64,000 bases of DNA from Papio anubis (GCF_008728515.1 NC_044986.1:114378313-114442312); one strand, 5' to 3'. Counted from the stretch's first letter, positions 1-10,642 are shown. Numbers and translations: made by a program. The notes: generated by a model not told the origin, from the letters alone.

Positions 1-11
1 ACTACAACTTT

Positions 12-308
12 GGCCGGGTGCGGTGGCTCACGCCTGTAATCACAGCACTTCGGGAGGCTGAGGCAGGTGGATGATGAGGTCAGGAGTTTGAACCCAGCTT
101 GGCCAAGATGGTGAAACCCCGTCTCTACCAAAAACACAAAAATCAGCCAGGTGTGGTGGCGTGTGCATGTAATCCCAGCTACTCGGAGACTGAGGCAGAG
201 AATTGCTTGAACCCAGGAGGTGGAGGTTGCAGTGAGCCGAGATCGCAGCACTGCACTCCAGCCTGGGCGCCAGGGTGAGACTACGTCTTAACAACAACAG
301 CAAAAAAC
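12..308 (+). mobile_element. Alu (AluS-like), full length
   Basis: It opens with ggccgggtgcggtggctc and runs through both arms, the A-rich linker and a CAA-type tail near 290-308. First of three sense Alus in a row. Confidence 0.93.
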
Positions 309-365
309 CTAAAACTTCAGTGTGCCAATGGCTTACATGGAGGCTTGTCAAAAATAGAGGTACAA

Positions 366-661
366 GGCTGGGCGCAATGGCTCATGCCTTTAATCCTGGC
401 ACTTTAGAGACCAAGGTGGGGAAATCACCTGAGCCCAGGAGTTTGAGTTCAGCCTGGGCAATACAGCGAGACCCCATCTCTACAAAAAATACAAAAATCA
501 GCCAGGTGTCATGGTGTGCAGCCGTAGTCCCAGTTACTCGAGAGGCTGAGGGATGGGAGGATCACTTGAGCCCAGGAGGTTGAGGTTGCAGTGAGCCGAG
601 ATGGCACCACTGCACTCCAGCCTGGGCAACAGAGAGCAATCCTGTCTCAAAAACAAAACAA
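366..661 (+). mobile_element. AluJ, full length
   Basis: Both arms are present with old AluJ-type text (atcacctgagcccaggagtt) and many CpG losses. Tail is caaaaacaaaacaa. It abuts the next Alu with no spacer. Confidence 0.9.
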
Positions 662-973
662 GGCCCAGTGTGGTGGCTCACGTGTGAAATCCCAGCACTT
701 TGGGAGGCCGAGACGGGCGGATCACTTGAGGCCAGGAGTTCGAAACCAGCCTGGGCAATATGGTGAAATCCTGTCTCTACAGAAAATACAGAAATTAGCC
801 TGGTGTGGTGGCATGTGCCTGTAGTCCCAGCTACTCGGGAGACTGAGGCATGAGAATCACCTGAAGCTGGGAGGTGGAGGCTGAGGCTGCAGTGAGCTGA
901 GATGGTGCCACTACACTCCAGCCTGGGCAACAGAGCAGATCTCTGTCTCAGAAAAACAAAACAAAGCAAAAAC
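662..973 (+). mobile_element. Alu (J/S boundary), full length
   Basis: The third head-to-tail Alu, inserted directly at the tail of the previous one. The right arm has a small internal duplication (ggtggaggctgaggctgcag). Confidence 0.9.
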
Positions 974-991
974 TAGAGGTATCAGTGGCCA

Positions 992-1072
992 TCCCACAGA
1001 TTCTGATTTAATAGGTCTGGGGCGGAGGCCAGGACTCTGATTTTTAAAAGCACCCTGGGATAAGTGTGATGG
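992..1072 (+). mobile_element. MER5A-like hAT-Charlie fragment
   Basis: The core gattctgatttaataggtct followed by ggggcggaggcc matches the MER5 internal block. Only about 80 bases survive; ends are eroded. Confidence 0.65.
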
Positions 1073-1329
1073 AATAGCCCACCCTAACTGCCCATTTGAT
1101 GCTGCGAACCAGCGCGTGGCCTGTGGAAGGGCCTATAACATGAATGTTGTGCTTACACTCTCCTGCTGCAAAGAAAAGACGTCCTCTTGTGTCTAGCTTT
1201 GCCTTAGTCCCTGTGCAGGTTTCCCTGCAGGGATCCTGGTGGCATCTGCAGGCCTCCAGAGGACCTTCCTGGCCAGGCAGCTTGTCAGTCACCGGCTCGG
1301 TAGGTGGCAGGCAGGCAGCAGGACAGGTC

Positions 1330-1527
1330 AGGTTTTGGAGTCCGAGGCCTGGCTCTGGCATTTCATGGCTGATTAACTTTGGACGGATCACTTGGCCTCT
1401 CCAGGGCTGAGCTTTTTTTGCCTTTGCAATAGGGGACTTCCTTGTCTGTCTCAGAGGGCTTCCATAAGGACTGAATGAAATGATGTTTGTCAAAGGTGTG
1501 TGACATAGTGCCAGGTACTAAGAGGGC
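1330..1527 (+). mobile_element. MIR SINE, tail displaced by an Alu
   Basis: MIR landmarks appear in order: ggagtc..gcctggctctggc, cacttggcctctcc, gcctttgcaatagggg and gacatagtgccaggtact. The 3' end (tattagttactatgattatcc) lies at 1856-1886 beyond the Alu, so the Alu split the MIR. Confidence 0.8.
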
Positions 1528-1566
1528 ATAGGGTGAGTGGATAGGGTGAGTGGATAGGGTGAGTGG
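1528..1566 (+). repeat. 13-bp tandem repeat, 3 copies
   Basis: Three perfect copies of atagggtgagtgg. The third runs straight into the Alu head, so the array sits exactly at the Alu 5' junction. Confidence 0.95.
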
Positions 1567-1846
1567 TGGCTCACGCCTGTAATCCCAGTACTTTGGGAGG
1601 CCAAGGTGGGCAGATCACTTGAGGTCAGGAGTTGCAGACTAGCCTGGCCAACATGGTGAAAATACAATCTTTACTAAAAATACAAAAATTAGCCAGGTGT
1701 GGTGGTGAGCCCATGTAATCCCAACTACTCGGGAGGCTGAGGCAGGAGAATCACTAGAACCCAGGAGGTGGAGGTTGCAGTGAGCCAAGATCGTGCCACT
1801 GCACTCCAGCCTGGGTGACGAGCGAGACTCTATCTCAAAAACAAGG
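1562..1846 (+). mobile_element. AluS, lacking the first bases
   Basis: Starts at ggtggctcacgcc without the usual ggccgggcgc head and runs to a short tail (tctcaaaaacaagg). The missing head is replaced by the 13-bp array. Confidence 0.9.
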
Positions 1847-1889
1847 AAAGGGTGGGGGATAGATATTAGTTACTATGATTATCCTTCAC

Positions 1890-2237
1890 TTCCATCAGAT
1901 GGCAAACCTAGGCTTAATGCGCTTCTGCAACATAAATGCACCAAGGAGAAACAAGGAGAGACTCGATCCTAAAGGGATCAGAGGCTGTCTGACTGTTCTG
2001 AGGATGAAGAGACAGCCTTGCCTTTGAATTCTACAGTCACTGTGTGGGCAAGTGAGATCTGTCAGGCGTGCTGTGTAAACCTAGATTCGAGATGCGTTAC
2101 CCCGATGTCTGCCTTCTTGCTGTAAAGAAACCTGCCCACTCCTTCCCCAGATGTAGAAAATGGGTGTGTTGCTGTATCAAGGTTTGTTTTATTTTGGTTT
2201 TGTTTTGTTTTTTTGTTTGTTTGTTTGTTTTCCCCCA
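1890..2237. other. Unassigned sequence with TTTG-rich end
   Basis: No gene or confident repeat seen. Bases 2183-2234 are a T/G-rich low-complexity run (tttg units). Confidence 0.5.
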
Positions 2238-2495
2238 GGATGGTGTAATGGTTCCCAGGGCAGGATCTGGAGCCAGACTGACTGGCTCTGAGAGTTCAGC
2301 ACCCTCAACTCCTAGCCGTGCTGCCTTTTGTAAGTCACTCAACTCCTCTGTGCCTTAGTTCTCTTCTTTGTAAAACAGGGAAATAATAGTACCTACCTCA
2401 CAGTGAAAATGACATGACTTTTGATGAATGCAACCCAGAGAAGTGCCCAGCACAGAGTTAACTGTGTTAGCCTTTATCATTAGCTATAGTTTTAT
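2238..2495 (+). mobile_element. MIR SINE, near full length
   Basis: Contains ggatctggagccagactgac, ctctgtgccttagttctc, ataatagtacctacctcac and gtgcccagcacagagttaac in MIR order, covering nearly the whole 260-base consensus. Confidence 0.85.
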
Positions 2496-2664
2496 TATAT
2501 TTCGTTTCCCCTTTATGCCTCATCCCCAATTCCATTCCCTTTCTTCTCAAAATCTCCCATTGTGCTTTGAATCCATGTCCATACTTGTCCTCTAACGTAT
2601 GTAAATATATAGCATTTGTTATTTCGTGAATGCTTTCAAAATATTTTTTAAAAGATATTGTGCT

Positions 2665-2829
2665 AGCTGGGCGTGATAGCATGCACCTGTGGTCCCACCT
2701 ACTCGAGAGACTGAGGTGGGAGGATCACTTGAGCCCAGGAGGTTGAGGCTGCAGTGAGCCGTGATTGTGCCACTGTACTCCAACTTGGGCAAGAGAGCAA
2801 GACCTTGTCTCAAAAAAAAAAAAAAAAAA
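2665..2829 (+). mobile_element. AluJ right-arm fragment
   Basis: Begins at agctgggcgtgatagcatg, the start of the second monomer, and ends in an A tail at 2812-2829. The left arm is absent, so this is a 5'-truncated copy. Confidence 0.88.
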
Positions 2830-2887
2830 CAGCATTACGCTATAACAAATCTTATTTTAGTTTTACATTCATTGCTATTAGGTGTTT

Positions 2888-3172
2888 GTTTGAGATGGAG
2901 TCTCGCTTTGTCGCCCAGGCTGGAGTGCAGTCACACTATCTCAATTCACTGCAACCTCCACCTCCCGGATTAAAGTGATTCTCCTGCCTCAGCCTCCCGA
3001 GTAGCTGGGATTATAGGCATGTGCCACCACGCCCAGCTGATTTTTGTGTTTTTAGTAGAGACGGGGCTTCCCCATACTGGCCAGGCTGGTCTTGAACTCC
3101 TGACCTCATGTCATCCGCCCACATTGGCCTCCCAAAGGGCTGGAATTATAGGCGTGAGCCACCGTGCCCGGC
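2888..3172 (-). mobile_element. AluSx
   Basis: Full antisense Alu. Flanks share a target-site duplication (gctattaggtgttt near 2873-2887, gctattaggttttt at 3173-3187). Confidence 0.93.
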
Positions 3173-3224
3173 TGCTATTAGGTTTTTGCCCTCAAACATG
3201 TTGCTATAGACCATTCTAGTTCAT

Positions 3225-3400
3225 TTCTTTTGTCACCTACATAGTATTCTGTCGCATGCCCATGCTACATTTTACTTACCCATTCCCCTACTGATGGACA
3301 CACAGGTTACTCCAAACTCTTTGCTACCATGAATGGCACTGCAAGGATCTCCTTAGACAGGCCACCTGTGCCTGTGTGCAAAGCTTCTCTGGGGACAGAT
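3225..3400 (-). mobile_element. Ancient L1M/HAL1 fragment
   Basis: Antisense LINE text: catagtattctgtc, cattcccctactgatggaca and aaactctttgctaccatgaa follow the order of L1M ORF2 antisense. Strongly diverged. Confidence 0.5.
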
Positions 3401-3599
3401 AACCTTTGCACCATCCTCACAGTCATCAGCCATTGCCTCTCCCTATATCTCTTCCAAAATATTTAGTGACCCAGTCAGTGTTGTCCCAGAAAATACATGT
3501 GGGAGTAAGATCTGAAGCCAATACTCCCTGTTTTCTTCATCACATGTTATTTCATCCTGTGGCCTGTGAGTTTAATAAGTGGAAGAAGATAGTCACTTT

Positions 3600-3835
3600 C
3601 TCACTTCGTCCTCACATGATCTTTCCTGTGTGTGTGCCCCTGGTGTCTCTGTGTCCAAATCTTCTCTTCTTATAAGGACACCAGTCAGACTGGATTAGGG
3701 CCCACCCTAACTGCCCCATTTTAACTTTATCCCCTCTGTAAAGGCCCTGGCTCCAAATACAGTCACACCCTAATGTACTGGGGTTTAGGACTCTAACATA
3801 TGAATTTTGGGGAGACATAGTTCAATCCACAACAG
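3600..3835 (-). mobile_element. MLT1-type MaLR LTR, partial
   Basis: Antisense MaLR landmarks: gtcctcacatgat, cttcttataaggacaccagt, ggattagggcccaccctaa, ctccaaatacagtcac and aattttggggagacatagtt. Confidence 0.8.
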
Positions 3836-3843
3836 CCTTTTGC

Positions 3844-4143
3844 TTTTTTTTTTTTTTTTTTTGAGACAGAGTCTCACTCTGTTGCCCAGGGTGGAGTTCA
3901 GTGGCGCAATCTTGGCTCACTGCAACCTCCGTCTCCTGGGTTCAAGTGAATCTCCTGCCTCAGCCTCCTGAGTAGCTGGGGTTACGGGCACCACCATCAG
4001 GCCCGGCTAATATTTGTATTGTTGGTAGACACAGGGTCTGGTCATGTTGCCCAGGCCGGTCTCAAACTCCTGACTTCAGGTGATCAGTCCGCCTCAGCCT
4101 CCCAATGTGCTGCGATGACAGGTGTGAGCCACTGCACCCAGGC
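3844..4143 (-). mobile_element. AluS
   Basis: Full antisense Alu with poly-T at 3844-3862. Direct repeats gccttttgctttt and gcctcttgctttt flank it, and it landed next to the MLT1 end. Confidence 0.93.
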
Positions 4144-4319
4144 ACGCCTCTTGCTTTTGATCCTCTTCCCATCTGATATCTCTGGGTTAGAGCTTGAACT
4201 TGTCTGCAAACAGAAGACTTCTAGAAGGTGAGTGATTAGGCCATGTGGTCCCTCCAGTTTCAGTGTGGGCTCCCGGGAGCCCAACCCCGTATCATCTGCT
4301 GTCTCGTGCCCCAGAGGCC

Positions 4320-4500
4320 AAGGGCATGGTGGTTAAAATATAACAAGCTCTAGAGTCCAACAATCTGAGTTAGCGTCTCCGATCTTGACATTTATTCACG
4401 CATGACCCTGGCGAGTTTATCTCGCTGAGCCTTTTTTTCCCATCAGCAAATTGAGATGATCGGCTACCTTGTAGAGTTGTTTTAAAAATTAAGGAACTAG
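4320..4500 (+). mobile_element. MIR SINE
   Basis: gcatggtggttaaaat, ctctagagtccaacaatctg, acatttattcacgcatgacc and cagcaaattgagatgat follow MIR order through the central core; 3' end is lost. Confidence 0.72.
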
Positions 4501-4867
4501 AAGAACAAGACTACTTCCCTGCTCAATGCCACTTCTGGACAGAGGACTGGAGGGAAGATGACCCTCCAGGAACTCTCAAGTTACTCTGATCCTTACAAAG
4601 AAGTACTTCTACATTTTAGCAGAATATCCTAGTCTGGCTGCATCTAATCCAGTAGTCACTAGGCCTATTCTTGATTTGTAGCAGGTACAGGAGCTTGATT
4701 GACATGGAGTGGGGAGGAAATAGAATGTGTGGCCTGCTCCACTGTGAAAGGCAATACTGCAAATTATGGATGCCATTAGGAAAATGTCACTTCCTCATTG
4801 TGGGTTTACACATATTACTTCTGAGAATTAATATTTGTCATTAGGGATGTGTTTGGGTAAAACCCTG
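4501..4867. other. Unassigned sequence
   Basis: About 370 bases with no open frame of note and no repeat I can name. Balanced composition, no low-complexity run. Confidence 0.5.
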
Positions 4868-4968
4868 ATTGTCAATGCAAGCTGCACATTAAAATAACCT
4901 AGGAAGTGTAAAGAAAAAGACACTGATGTTCAGACCTCACCACCAGATATTCTATTTGTTACTGTCCT
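4868..4968 (+). mobile_element. MER20-like hAT-Charlie fragment
   Basis: aagctgcacattaaaataac, actgatgttcagacctcacc and the following ag match the 5' half of MER20. Confidence 0.6.
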
Positions 4969-4978
4969 TGAGGTCAGG

Positions 4979-5149
4979 GTTTTGTTTTGTTTTGTTTTGT
5001 TTCGAGACAGGGTCACGCTCTGTCACAGGCTGGAGTGCAATGGTATAATCACAGCTCACTGCAGTCTTGACCTCCCTGGCTCAAGCAATCCTCCTGCCTT
5101 GGCCTTCCCAAATGTTGAGATTACAGGCATGAGCCACCATGCCTGGCCT
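4979..5149 (-). mobile_element. Alu with internal deletion
   Basis: Antisense. A (ttttg)n tail and right-arm 3' sequence join directly to left-arm 5' sequence (ttgagattacaggcatgag). About 170 bases instead of about 300. Confidence 0.8.
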
Positions 5150-5175
5150 GAAGTTAGTTAAAAAAAAATTCCTTT

Positions 5176-5303
5176 GACTGGGCATAATGGCTCATGCCTG
5201 TAATCCCAGCATTTTGGGAGGCTGAGATGGGAGGATCAATTGAGCCCAGGAGTTGGAGACCAACCTGGGTAACATATCCAGACTCCATCTCTACATAAAA
5301 ATA
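5176..5303 (+). mobile_element. Alu left monomer (FLAM-like)
   Basis: A single left arm from gactgggcataatgg to ctctacataaaaata. It lies 26 bases from an oppositely oriented Alu piece. Confidence 0.8.
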
Positions 5304-5999
5304 ATTTTCCTAGGTGATGGCGCTGTGTAGCTAGGGCTAGAGAACCGTTCATCCTAGGTTCATACCAACAGCTTCCCATACATTCAGTAACTCAGCCAAC
5401 AAATAATTATTGTGTGCCTACTGTGTGCCAGGCACAGTTCTGGGCTCTGGGATACAGTAGTGAATATGTCAGGCAAAATCCTTATCTTTATGGATGACTT
5501 ACTAGAATTTAAGAGGAGATCCTCAATAAACAAAACAAGTACATGACGTAGCCTGTTATATACTTTCCAATTGATGAGTGCTTAGAAAAAAATTAAGTGG
5601 GAAAAGGAGATAGGGAGTTGGGTGGGGGCACCCAGGTGCCAACTGAGCAGAGGCTAGCAGGTGAGATGAAGTCATATAGCCATCTAGAGGAAGACAGGGA
5701 GTCCCAGGCAGAGGGCACTGCCCGTGCAAAGGTCCCGAGGTGAGCATGCATCCTGTGTGTTTGAGTGACGCAAGGAGGCCACTGTGGATAAAAAGAGGGA
5801 GCCGGGGCAGCAGAGCAGATGAGTTCGTGATACTGTGACTGCATTTTACTCTAAGGGAGCTGAGAAGCCACTGGCAGATGTGAGCAGAGCAGAGAAGCTC
5901 TGACCTGCATTTTCAAAGGATTGTTCTGGCAGTTTTGTTGAAAATGAACTTAGGAGGGAAAAGCTGGAAGGAAGCAGACCAGTAAAGAGGCTGTTGCAC

Positions 6000-6325
6000 A
6001 TTTCGCTAAGGGAAATTAGCCAGACGCAAAAGGTCAACTATTGCACGATTCCGTGTACATGAAGTATGTACCCAGAACAGGCCAATCCATGGAGATAGAA
6101 AGCAGAAGCGACGTTACCAGGGCATGGGGAGGGGAGAATGGGAGGTTAATGTTTAATGGGTGCAGAGTTTCTGTTTGAAAAGATGAGAAAGTTCTGGAAA
6201 CAGGAATGATGTTTGCCCAATACTGTGAATGCACTTAATGCTACTGAACTGTATACTTCAAAATGGCTAAAATGATAAATTTTATGTTATTTTACTGCAA
6301 TAAAAAATTAAATTAAAAAAAGAGC
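6000..6325 (+). mobile_element. L1M (L1MB-like) 3' end
   Basis: ggaaattagccagacgc, gttaccagggcatggggagg, taatgcactgaactgtatac-type text and an A-rich end follow L1MB 3' UTR order. It sits inside L2; the diverged flanks gaggctgttgca and gagactattgta look like its target-site duplication. Confidence 0.78.
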
Positions 6326-6609
6326 ACTGGCTGCGGTGACTCACGCCTGTAATCACAACACTTTGGGAGGCCAAGGTGAGCGGATCACTTGAGGTTAGGA
6401 ATTCGAGACCAGCCTTGCCAACATGGCAAAACCCCGACTCTACTAAAAATACAAAAAAATGAGCTGGGCATGGGACAGGCACCTGTAATCCCAGCTACTT
6501 AAGAGGCTGAGGCAGGAGAATTGCTTGAACCCGGGAGGCAGAGGTTGCAGATCGAGCCACTGTACTCCAGCCTAGGAGACAGAGTGAGACTCAAAAAAAA
6601 AAAAAAAAA
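6326..6609 (+). mobile_element. AluS in the L1M tail
   Basis: Full sense Alu with poly-A 6593-6609 running into (AG)n. Lacks about nine bases of right arm (ttgcagatcgagccactg). Confidence 0.92.
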
Positions 6610-6626
6610 GAGAGAGAGAGACTATT

Positions 6627-6914
6627 GTAACTATCCAAGTGAGAGATTATGAAGGCTTGGAACAGGATGTTGGCAAGAAGCCGGAGCTGGTGGGGGTGAT
6701 AGACGTGGTAAGGGTACAGCTGTGTTTTGTAGGCAGCACACACAGAATTTGCTGATGCATTGGAGGCAGGGTGTGGGGGAGAGGAGTCAAGTTCAAGGCC
6801 AAGGTTTTGGAGCTGAACAACCAGAAGGATGAAGGGTACATTCACTGAGAAAAGGAAGGCTGGGAGCACAGGAGGTGTCATTGGTGGGGAGATGAGGAGT
6901 CTGGTCTTGGCCAT
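6627..6914 (-). pseudogene. L2 ORF2 remnant (RT C-terminal region)
   Basis: The minus strand stays open for about 100 codons. LGLELDSSPPHPAS and LLANILFQAFIISHLDSYNS align by eye with the L2 (CR1-like LINE) ORF2 pattern LG..LDSS followed by IISRLDYCNS. Family knowledge: this region follows the catalytic domain of the LINE reverse transcriptase. The frame has no start of its own, is broken either side and is bounded by repeats, so it is a fossil, not a gene. Confidence 0.7.
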
Positions 6915-7107
6915 GGTCAGCTTGCGATGTCAAGTTCACCATCCGCATGGACCGGCTGGAGTGGCAACTGAGCCCTGGGTAGAGGCTGGCTAGAGGCGTT
7001 CTTTGGGGAGTGACCTGTGTGTGGATGGTGTTCTAGGCATAAAAGGACTCTCAAGCATTAGGCTCTGGGGATAGTCCTAAGATACAGGGAGGAGAGAAAT
7101 TAGCAAG
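6729..7107 (+). repeat. Source copy of the 379-bp inverted duplication
   Basis: The reverse complement recurs at 10885-11263 with equal length, no indel and about seven mismatches by eye. Lies wholly inside the antisense L2. Confidence 0.95.
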
Positions 7108-7191
7108 GACAGAAGGATGGGGTAGAGAGAGAAAGGTGAAGGCAGAGAGCGAAGCGTAGTGGCCTGGGAGTCAACTGTAGAAAGTATTTCA

Positions 7192-7485
7192 GGCTGAGCG
7201 CGGTGGCTCATGCCTGTAATCCCAGCACTTTGGGAGGCCGAGGAGGGCAGATCACTTGTCAGGAGTTGGAGACCAGCTTGGCCAATATGGTGAAACCTCG
7301 TCTCTACTAAGAATACAAAAATTACCTGGGCATGCTGGCATGCGCCTGTAATCCCAGCTACTTGGGAGGCTGAGGCAAGAAAATTGCTTGAACCCAAGAG
7401 GCGGAGGTTTCAGTGAGCCGAGATTGTGCCATTGCACTCCAGCCTGGCTGACAGAGTGAGACTCTGTTTCAAAAAAAAAAAAAAA
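7192..7485 (+). mobile_element. AluSx in L2
   Basis: Full sense Alu, poly-A 7471-7485. Target-site duplication agaaagtatttc before and agaaagtgtttc after. L2 resumes at once after the second copy. Confidence 0.94.
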
Positions 7486-7660
7486 GAAAGTGTTTCAAGG
7501 ATCTATTGGGTGAAACGCTGCGGACAGGCCAAGTAAGATGAAGACTGAGAACTGACCGTTGGTTCTGCAACCAGGAGGTGGCAGTTTAAATGACGTGCAG
7601 AGCAGGTGAGGGCAGAGCCTGGCTGGAGTGGGCATAGGAGACAATTGTAAGAATAATGAA

Positions 7661-7978
7661 GTGTGTTGGGGTCCACACTCATGGAAAGATCCCAAAGGGT
7701 ACAGGACCAAGTGGCCTATGGCCACTCTGGACTGTTCTGGCTTGGAATGTCTTGCTGGAGCCTGGGGTATTATTAAAAATAGAGCAACTCTTATTTGAGG
7801 AAATTATACTAGATTGGGGGATGCTGAACCCAGAAGCCCATTGTGCATTGGCGGAGTGGGGAGGGTTTTACCAAGCAGGGCAGAAAGGTCATACGCTGGA
7901 ATCTGTGAGAAGAGGGTCCTCTTGTAGAAAGGGCCCCTGCCAGTAGGCGACAAGCCAGAACTGCAGCCCAGGGAGGCA
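7661..7978. other. Unassigned sequence
   Basis: About 320 bases between L2 and an LTR. No repeat or gene recognised. Confidence 0.5.
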
Positions 7979-8612
7979 TGTTCATTTCCTCTGGCTCTGT
8001 AACGAATTACCACAGGTTTAGTGGCTTCAAACAACACTCATTTATAACTCTGTAGGTCAGAAGTCCACACAGCTGGGCTGGATGGGTGGCTGAGGGTCTC
8101 CCAGGCTGAAATCAAGGTGTTGACTGCGCTGGGCTTTAATCTGAAGGCTATGGGGAGAAGCTACTTCCAGGCTCATTGCAATTCTTGGCAGAATTCAATT
8201 CTGTGCAACTGTGGAAGTGAAGCCCCCATCTTGGTTTGCTGTCAGCCTAAGTAGGGCCAGTCTCCGCACCGAGAGGCCACCTGTGTTCCTTCTCGTGTGG
8301 ATTCTTCCATTCTAAAGCTAGCAGAGGCACATCCAGGCCTTCTTGTGCTTTGAATTTCTCTGATTTCCTCTTTTGCCTCTGCCTTATCTGGGTGGGCCAG
8401 TATAACACAACAACATAACATTAACATAACATACCGGGCCCGCCCGGATAATCCAGGATAATCTCCCTATTTGAAGTTCAACTGATGACATCTGCAAAGT
8501 CCCTTTTGCCCCATTAAAGTAACATGTTCAGGGGCACCATAGCATATGGACAGTCCCAGAAATTAGGGCGTGGAATTTCCTGGGCGGGGGCCATAATTCT
8601 GGCTACAACAAG
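7979..8612 (-). mobile_element. MLT1-type MaLR LTR
   Basis: Antisense landmarks: tctgtaacgaattaccacag, taactctgtaggtcagaagt, gaaatcaaggtgttgac, ggataatccaggataatctc, catctgcaaagtcccttttg and ccataattctggctacaac. A small cataacattaacataacata patch lies inside. Confidence 0.65.
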
Positions 8613-8888
8613 GGTATTCCTTAAAGAATCTTCCCCTGGATCACTGGACAAGGCATATTTTACATACATACAATTTTCCTTTCATGTTGTCATTAGACTT
8701 TGTTTGCTCCACCCCCCCAGCGAAATCTAGTAACTCGTGTCGTGAATGACAAAGCTGAGCTCCCCACATCTGTGTCAAGCTGCCTTCGTAGCCCAAGTCT
8801 TTAAGCAGTCACGTGGTGCTGGGTGGGGCGGAGGTTCTGCCGCCACTCTCCCACTCCGGAAACGGGTCCTTGTTTTTCTGAGCCATTG

Positions 8889-9125
8889 GGGTGGTCCCAC
8901 CTTATCCACAGCCACACTGATTGGTTCAGAAATGAACATGTGACCAAAGATGGTCCAATCAGAGGCATGCTGAGAACTGCTGACCCAGATGGGAGAAGGC
9001 TATTATTCTTCTGGCTTAATCAAGAAGACGCCAGCGGCCATCTTGTAACCAAAGACGGGAGAGAGCATTTGAAGGAACCCAATACCAGGAAAACAGGGAC
9101 AAGAGATGGAAAGAAAGGTGAGTTC
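8889..9125 (+). mobile_element. Ancient LTR-like repeat, first part
   Basis: gattggttcagaaatgaaca, tgaccaaagatggtccaatc and gcggccatcttgtaacc recall a common mammalian LTR whose family I cannot name. Continues at 9961 after an L1 insertion. Confidence 0.45.
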
Positions 9126-9189
9126 CTATCCCACTATCCATGATGTGATTATTACGCATTGCATCCCTGTATCAAAAGCAACTCATGTC

Positions 9190-9482
9190 GGCCTGGCGCA
9201 GCGGCTCACCGCTGTAGTCCCAGCACTCTGGGAGGCCGACACAGGCGGATCGCCTGAGGTCAGGAGTTCAAGACCAGCCTGGCCAATATGGCCAAACCCC
9301 GTCTCTACAAAAATACAAAAATTAGCCGGGCATGATAGTGGGTGCCTGTAATCTCAGCTACTCGGGAGGCTGAGGTGGGAGAATGGCTTCAATCCGGGAG
9401 GTGGAGGTTGCAGTGAGCAGAGATCTGCCACTGCACTCCAGCCGGGTGACACAGCGAGACTGTCTCAAACAAACAAACAAAA
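9190..9482 (+). mobile_element. AluSx in L1 tail
   Basis: Full sense Alu with (caaa)n tail at 9466-9482. Short flanking repeat ctcatgt. Confidence 0.93.
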
Positions 9483-9533
9483 CCTCATGTGCCCCAGAAA
9501 TATATATACCTACAATGTACCTACAAAAATTAA

Positions 9534-9832
9534 TTTTTTTTTTTTTTTTTAATGGAGCCTCACTCTGTTGCCCAGGCTGGAGTGCAGTGGCACGATCTCG
9601 GCTCACTGCAACCTCCGCCCCTCCAGGTTTAAGCAATTCTCCGCCTCAGCCTCCGGAGTAGCTGGGATTACAGGCACGTGCCACCACGCCTGGTTAATTT
9701 TTTTGTATTTTTAGTAAAGACGGGGTTTCACCATCTTGGCCAGGCTGGTCTTGAACTCCTGACCTCAGGTGATCCACCTGCCTCGGCCTCCCAAAGTGCT
9801 GGGATTACAGGTGTGAGGCACTGCGCCCGGCC
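9534..9832 (-). mobile_element. AluS in L1 tail
   Basis: Full antisense Alu with long flanking repeat aaaaattaatttttt on both sides. Its neighbour 52 bases away is opposite in orientation, so the pair can form a long foldback. Confidence 0.94.
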
Positions 9833-9960
9833 AAAAAAAAATTAATTTTTTTTAAAAAAGTAAATGGAGCAAAGATTTATGGTTGATGAAAAAAATAGTT
9901 TTTCATCGGTAAATAATACTTTTTTAAATGTGAAGATTAAAGACATTTTCACATTAGAAA

Positions 9961-10135
9961 AGAAAAGTGAGTTCCAAGTGGCATTGTTGAACAGCTGGAT
10001 CAACCCTTGCCTAAAGCCCACTCCGTCTGCAGGCTTTTCATTTATGTCAGCCAATACATTCCTCTTATTATTGAAGCCACTTTGACTTCGATTTGCTCTT
10101 ACTTGCCACCAAAATTACCCCAACAGACAGAACTT
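9961..10135 (+). mobile_element. Ancient LTR-like repeat, second part
   Basis: acagctggatcaacccttgc, ctaaagcccactccg and cactttgacttcgatttgct continue the element broken at 9125; they fit the LTR 3' end carrying a gccaataca signal region. Confidence 0.45.
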
Positions 10136-10642
10136 GTTTAACAAGGTGATGATTTTACAGAGCGGAGTCATGGATGGGGCCACAAAGACAGGTGTGGTCT
10201 GCCCTATATCCACCTCCCGCTCTGCAAAGCCTTGTAAAAAAGCAGGCATGTGGTACTAAGGGGACTTCAGTCCAGGGTTTCTCTGGATCATGGTCAACAG
10301 CAAAGCGAAGAGTGGCCCTGGCAGAGCAGGAGGAACAGCTAGTGTGAGGAGGAGTCGTAAGATAGGGACCTTGGGAACAGTTGTGGGAAAACCTGTCGCC
10401 CTTTCTGAAACACTGAAGAGAGGTGACATGTAAGAGGGGAGGAAAGACTGATGTTGGTGAATATATGCAAAGTGCTGAACAGTGACTGGTGCATGGTAGC
10501 CCTTGGTACAGAGTGCCACTTCGCACCCAGGCCCTTCAAGGTGGGAAGGAATGCCAGGATGGGAGATGAATCACTAGAGGATAAATGTGTGTTTCTTCTC
10601 TTCTTTAGCAAAGGCTGTGCTTGAAAATAACCTTCATTCATT
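10136..10642. other. Unassigned sequence
   Basis: Mostly unrecognised. A weak MIR-like 3' core (gcaaagtgctgaacagtgac) lies near 10467-10487. Confidence 0.45.

Larger units (their letters stand above)
5383..7660 (-). mobile_element. Long antisense L2 LINE, split by three younger insertions
   Basis: The 3' end lies at low coordinates (tgtgtgccaggcacagttct, gatacagtagtgaatatg). Moving right come the ORF2 C-terminal coding region, then upstream ORF2. Minus-strand frames still read HAHLGTFARAVPSAWDSL near 5700 and IISHLDSYNS near 6640, resembling the L2 reverse transcriptase C-terminal region as I remember it. It is interrupted by an L1M tail (6000-6325) and Alus at 6326-6609 and 7192-7485. The segment 6729-7107 was later copied, inverted, to 10885-11263. 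Confidence 0.8.
9126..9856 (+). mobile_element. Short 5'-truncated L1 3' end, hosting two Alus
   Basis: gtgattattacgcattgcat, cctgtatcaaaagcaactca and aaatatatatacctacaatg are L1 3' terminal sequence. Repeated ggtgagttcc (9117-9126) and agtgagttcc (near 9964-9974) suggest target-site duplication around the whole block. Confidence 0.7.

Noticed and set aside
1..973. Possible tandem gene-like or satellite array at the left edge
   Set aside because: It is three independent head-to-tail Alus with different diagnostic bases, not a satellite.
8404..8432. cataacattaacataacata patch as a CRISPR-like or satellite array
   Set aside because: Only a few degenerate units inside an MLT1 LTR; no spacers.
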